This document shows positions 6,563-9,461 of a DNA stretch of 9,461 nt, one piece after another (the stretch's first letter is position 1; every line of letters begins with the position of its first letter). The notes beneath the pieces are model-generated. The model made no database searches, was not told the DNA's origin, and saw nothing but the letters and a program-made list of their open reading frames with translations. The position numbers were made by a program, and so were the translations under genes. The stretch comes from an uncultured Hungatella sp. (lineage in GTDB: Bacteria > Bacillota > Clostridia > Lachnospirales > Lachnospiraceae): positions 1 through 9,461 of the forward strand of contig CAJUFP010000147.1 in assembly GCA_910585645.1 (NCBI GenBank), read 5' to 3'.

Positions 6563-8388
6563 GAAAGCCCCCGCAGGTAATCCTCGATCCGGCAGTATTT
6601 GCCCCTGTCATTTCCCATGAGCTGAGGATCCCGGCACAGCATGATCCGCTCCCGGATGGACCCGAACCGTCTCTCGATCTGCCGGTACTTCTCCGCGTCC
6701 GGCACCCGCCTGAACCGGTTTCTGGCCGCCCCGTTGGTGCCCCGCACCTCGCACAGGGTACAGTTGTTCTCCTCCGTATCGTAGACCACCATGTCAAACT
6801 CCCCGGTAGCCAGCTGCATCTTAAACACCTGATACCGGCCCGACAGCGCTTTCTCCGTCTCCATCAGCACCATCTCCTCCAGCATCCGCCCCCGCACCTC
6901 CATGAGAATGCGCTCCGCAAGCTCCCTCTTCTCCACCTGGCTTAAGGGGGCAAACCGATCCCCGTTGACCAGCTCCTGCACCAGCGTCTGCACCTGGCAG
7001 TACCGCATGCCCGGCTGGGTGAAAATCACCTTCTCAATAGGCTCCGTCCCCGGCCGGGTGGTCTCCGCCGGACACTCCACCACCAGGTCAAGGGCCACCA
7101 GGGCCTCCTTGATCTGAGCCAGGTGGGCCTTGGTCAGCCCGTCCGCCTGCTCCTTTCGCGTCTTCTCGTTGCGCATATTCCACACTGCCAGGCGAAACTC
7201 ATGGAACGCCGGGTTGTCCGCAGCCACCAGAAGCAGAAAGTTTAAGTTCATGTCCTCCATGATCTGGTTCACCGCCCCGATCAGTTCCCCGGTGTCCAGA
7301 AGCGCCCGCAGGCTGGCAAACTGGCTCTTGTCCTTGCTCCCCGCAAGGGACCTCTGGATATTGCGGCACACGGCGCTCTCGATATAATCTTTGGTGGAAT
7401 CCCAGTCCTTAAACAGGGCAAAGGTCTCCTTGGCGTTGGACCCGTCCACCCTGGCCATGATCCCGGCCTCCCCGCTCTCGGCCCCCGACGGCTTGCTGGC
7501 CCTCAAAGTCCCGCCGTACCGGATATACTCGTCGATGCTGTCCGCCCCCAGAAGCCTGCTGTACTCCCTGAAGGGGATAAAGGTGGTCCTCACCGTCACG
7601 GCCCGGTCAAACAGCTCCTGGCGCATGGTCAGGGCAAAGGCCAGGGAGTCTGTCCCTGTCAGCACGATGCGCATCCCCTGAGCCCCGTAGATATCCGAAA
7701 GAATCGCCGCCGAATCGATAAAATCGTCCATCAGGGTGATCTCGTCGATAAACACATACCGGTATCCCCGCTGATTCAGCCGCCGCAGATCCCGGTTCAT
7801 CACCTCCATATTGTCAGCCGCCGTGGTCTTGATGTAGGCCGCCCGCTTGGCCTCCTCCGGCTCCATATCCAGAATCGCCTGGCGTATCATGGTGGTCTTT
7901 CCCGTCCTGCGAAGGCCGCAGACGATGCACACCCGCTCCCCGCCGTCCCCGGACAGATACCCGGAAAGCTCCCTGTAGCAGTCCCGCTTCCGGTTGCTCT
8001 GGATGTTGGACGCCATGACAAGAAGCTCCTCGCCCACGATCACATTGGTTTCATAGTCCGGCTCCGGAAACGCCATGACCCCGGCCCCCCGGCCTCTGCC
8101 GCCCGAAGAGGCCCTCTTGGCTCCCTTTGCCTTCTGGTTCAGCTCCTTTAACCTCTGCTGCAGCTCCTTGCGCCTGGCGATCTGGTCCTGAACCTCCTCC
8201 AGCTCCTCCTCCCGGATATACTGGCTCTTTATCTTCCCGCTCTCCGTCCACTGACGGTAGTACCGCGTCTTTCCGTGAATGTTTTTCTTCGAAATGTACC
8301 CTACGGGCAGCTCCCCTATCTCCCGCTCCAAAATCTCCTGCTCGCTCATCTCATCCGCTGCCCCTGTCTCTCTGGTCAGATCATCCAT
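6559..8388 (-). CDS. AAA-family ATPase with nuclease-like C-terminus, function unknown
   Basis: This 609-residue protein has three parts. Residues 28-85 (PVGYISKKNIHGKTRYYRQW onward, then a charged helix) resemble a small domain of the DUF6788 type seen at the N-terminus of other accessory proteins. A basic Gly/Arg-rich linker follows at about 88-103. The ATPase core has Walker A GLRRTGKTT (158-166), Walker B YVFIDE (211-216), a sensor-like LTGTDS (243-248) and FREYSRLLG (273-281), as in predicted ATPases of the AAA_14/DUF4143 type. The end (about 500-590) fits a PD-(D/E)xK nuclease fold: E504, D532 in GEFDMVVYD and E547 in CEVRG, with arginine where lysine is usual. No partner gene is visible. 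The ATG at 8388 has GGAGG 13 bases upstream, rather far; Met14 is an alternative start. The biological role is unknown. Confidence 0.8.
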   Translation of the reverse strand: MDDLTRETGAADEMSEQEILEREIGELPVGYISKKNIHGKTRYYRQWTESGKIKSQYIREEELEEVQDQIARRKELQQRLKELNQKAKGAKRASSGGRGRGAGVMAFPEPDYETNVIVGEELLVMASNIQSNRKRDCYRELSGYLSGDGGERVCIVCGLRRTGKTTMIRQAILDMEPEEAKRAAYIKTTAADNMEVMNRDLRRLNQRGYRYVFIDEITLMDDFIDSAAILSDIYGAQGMRIVLTGTDSLAFALTMRQELFDRAVTVRTTFIPFREYSRLLGADSIDEYIRYGGTLRASKPSGAESGEAGIMARVDGSNAKETFALFKDWDSTKDYIESAVCRNIQRSLAGSKDKSQFASLRALLDTGELIGAVNQIMEDMNLNFLLLVAADNPAFHEFRLAVWNMRNEKTRKEQADGLTKAHLAQIKEALVALDLVVECPAETTRPGTEPIEKVIFTQPGMRYCQVQTLVQELVNGDRFAPLSQVEKRELAERILMEVRGRMLEEMVLMETEKALSGRYQVFKMQLATGEFDMVVYDTEENNCTLCEVRGTNGAARNRFRRVPDAEKYRQIERRFGSIRERIMLCRDPQLMGNDRGKYCRIEDYLRGLS

Positions 8389-8410
8389 CTTTGCCCCAAC
8401 ACCTCCATTC

Positions 8411-8457
8411 TCTCATGAGATTGTAACCTATATAGTTCTTCCTTGTCAACAGGTTAC
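8411..8457 (-). promoter_or_regulatory. ATPase promoter overlapped by inverted repeats
   Basis: On the minus strand TTGACA (8444-8449), an 18-base spacer and TACAAT (8420-8425) form an almost perfect vegetative promoter, with transcription starting near 8413. Two symmetric elements overlap it. GTAACCT at 8423-8429 and AGGTTAC at 8451-8457 are exact inverses flanking the spacer and -35 box. TCTCATGAGA at 8411-8420 is a perfect palindrome over the start site. Both sit where a repressor would act, but no regulator gene is present in the window. Confidence 0.7.
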
Positions 8458-8592
8458 GCCCATAAACTTCCGATTCCTGTATTTTCCACCGTAAAATTCT
8501 TTTTTTCTGCAATAAAAATCCCTGTTCCCGCATTATTCTATTGAACGGGTGAAAACAAATTTTGTCTCACCGGAATCCTGAAAACGCAACTG

Positions 8593-8735
8593 TTGACCAT
8601 ATTCAATAAACAATATATTTTTTCGAAATTCCTGCTGCATTACACATTACGAAACTCAATCACACTTTTTTGGGAATCCGGGAAAACAAAAAACAGACCG
8701 GCAGGCCTCTGATCAGGGCCTGCCGGTTTGTTTTT
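8593..8735 (+). ncRNA. Possible small RNA ending at the 8691-8735 terminator
   Basis: TTGACC (8593-8598), 17 bases and TATTTT (8616-8621) form a moderate plus-strand promoter. Transcription would begin near 8628 and reach the strong terminator after about 105 bases. No credible reading frame lies between, and no plus-strand gene precedes the terminator. The -10 box is imperfect and the region is AT-rich, so this may be chance. The rest of 8458-8690 is AT-rich sequence in which I see only a weak hairpin near 8548-8571. Confidence 0.3.
8691..8735. terminator. Strong bidirectional terminator hairpin
   Basis: ACCGGCAGGCC at 8697-8707 pairs perfectly with 8717-8727 around a 9-base loop. The stem extends outward by further A-T and one G-U pair. 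T-runs follow on both strands: TTTGTTTTTG on plus, and CTGTTTTTTG after the stem on minus. On minus it would stop transcripts coming from beyond the right end before they reach the ATPase promoter. On plus no protein gene precedes it. A weaker hairpin lies at 8786-8813. Confidence 0.85.
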
Positions 8736-8846
8736 GTCCTTATGTGACGATTCGGGGCTAAGGCGTTATATCAATCGGATTAGATCCGGCTTTTATTTGC
8801 CCGAATAAACCGGAGGGTTAATTTTGTCATATAGGTGTATTGTTTA

Positions 8847-9079
8847 GTGAGCAAATGGGTGAGGGATGTCGTGAGGCCAGTCAGAGAAGGGAAGGATGGT
8901 CCTGTCCGGGTTCAGATATGCCAAACATTCCGATGAGCCCTTAAAGCGGGAACCAGGAGGGGTTAAGCCCTCCTGGTTCCCTGGTCTCATCTCCATGGCA
9001 TAAATTCACCCGCCCGGCACACAGCCTCCCTTCCCTCCCTACTGGCAAAACCAGAATTCGCTGGCCAAGGTTTGCTCAC
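8847..9079. repeat. Complete palindromic repeat, about 230 bp
   Basis: The left arm starts with GTGAGCAAAT (8847-8856), continues through GGCCAGTCAGAGAAGG and CCTGTCCGGG (8901-8910) to TATGCC (8917-8922) and GATGAG. The right arm repeats these blocks inverted: CTCATCTCCATGGCATAAAT (8987-9006), ACCCG, then CTGGCC and TTTGCTCAC (9071-9079). The centre is an exact 14-bp hairpin, GGGAACCAGGAGGG at 8948-8961 against 8968-8981, with loop GTTAAG. The arm ends and the hairpin share the same midpoint within a base or so. Pairing between arms is imperfect, but the order and spacing of blocks are clear. No gene lies inside. Confidence 0.85.
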
Positions 9080-9099
9080 GTAAGGTGGTTCCGGTAGGG
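8981..9099. repeat. Left copy of a 119-bp inverted repeat
   Basis: This is the inverse of 9343-9461. The outer 32 bases (8981-9012) are identical to 9430-9461 reversed. A diverged stretch of about 29 bases follows, then 36 of 38 positions match (9042-9079), and then 17 of 17 (9083-9099, containing GGTTCCGGTAGGG). The inner 9042-9079 block is also the outer part of the right arm of the palindrome at 8847-9079. Confidence 0.9.
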
Positions 9100-9347
9100 T
9101 TGCGGTTTCGACTCTGTAGCGGAAAGATAGCTGTTTTATCAGCCATAAGGTTTGCGCATCATATGTATCGGAGCGGATTCTGCCTGTTATATTTTGGGTG
9201 TCCAGCCGAAAAGTACGTTGTCAAAGTCTGCAAATGCCATAAACATGATCCTTTCGGATTCGCAGCAACACCGCCCTAACATCACTCAACAATATACTGA
9301 AGCCATAAAAAGCAGCTATTTTTTCACTGCAAAGTTGCGGCAGCGTC
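9100..9347. other. Non-coding spacer between inverted repeats
   Basis: I find no supported gene. The overlapping open frames here run into the repeats and have no ribosome site, so I treat them as chance. Weaker inverted similarity continues inward from both ends: ATAGCTG at 9127-9133 against CAGCTAT at 9313-9319. GCCATAA occurs three times in the same direction (9142, 9236, 9302). A small hairpin, GATCC-TTTC-GGATT, lies at 9247-9260. Confidence 0.5.
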
Positions 9348-9461
9348 CCCTACCGGAACCACCTGAAGTGAGCAAATCTTGGCCAGCGAATTCTGCTTTT
9401 GCCAGGCAGAGAAGGAGAGATGTCCTGTCCGGGTGAATTTATGCCATGGAGATGAGACCAG
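9343..9461. repeat. Right copy of the inverted repeat, cut by the window end
   Basis: On the plus strand this reads CCCTACCGGAACCACCT (9348-9364), GTGAGCAAAT (9368-9377), TGGCCAGCGAATTCTG, CAGAGAAGGAGAGATGTCC (9407-9425), CCTGTCCGGG and TATGCCATGGAGATGAGACC. It is thus another left-type arm of the palindromic family, and its inner end coincides with the edge of the window. The expected central hairpin and opposite arm would lie just beyond. Confidence 0.9.

Noticed and set aside
8741..8833. End of a lost minus-strand gene just before the repeat
   Set aside because: A few codons followed by a stop can be read near 8790-8820, but too little remains to support a gene.
9085..9436. Two overlapping short plus-strand frames at the right end
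   Set aside because: They run through inverted-repeat arms, lack ribosome sites and resemble no family.

Overview
The window looks like a chromosomal segment of a GC-rich Firmicute of the class Clostridia, most likely a gut-type Lachnospiraceae. The grounds are the protein sequences, strong AGGAGG ribosome sites, the pairing of a cysteine desulfurase with a rhodanese-less ThiI, and the prmA-rsmE order. The species cannot be named from the sequence.

Layout from left to right. Positions 1-64 hold a cut-off arm of a palindromic repeat. Positions 133-1449 (minus) encode MtaB, a tRNA methylthiotransferase. A small divergent gene at 1542-1781 (plus), with a clear promoter and terminator, encodes an HPr-like protein that lacks the phosphocarrier histidine. 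It converges on a minus-strand block read right to left: prmA (6264-5308), rsmE (5298-4555), cysteine desulfurase (4328-3174) and thiI (3129-1945). Most of these genes serve the translation machinery: PrmA methylates ribosomal protein L11, RsmE methylates 16S rRNA, the desulfurase and ThiI make 4-thiouridine in tRNA, and MtaB thiomethylates t6A37 of tRNA. A four-unit, 35-bp, G-rich tandem repeat separates rsmE from the desulfurase gene.

Upstream of prmA, and ending at the stop codon of the next gene, is a 157-bp sequence bracketed by CTAG that looks like a small inserted repeat. Beyond it lies a 609-residue AAA-type ATPase gene (8388-6559) with its own strong promoter, overlapped by two inverted repeats that could be operators. 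The ATPase has a small N-terminal domain and a C-terminal nuclease-like domain; its function is unknown.

From 8389 to the right end there is no credible gene. That kilobase holds the ATPase promoter, a possible small RNA ending in a strong bidirectional terminator (8691-8735), and a cluster of large inverted repeats. One complete palindrome of about 230 bp (8847-9079) is centred on a perfect 14-bp hairpin. A second arm at 9348-9461 is inverted relative to it across about 250 bp, and a third copy sits at the left end of the window. This palindromic family is the least explained structure here. The genes themselves are mostly ordinary housekeeping genes, and I do not see a clear new multi-gene system.
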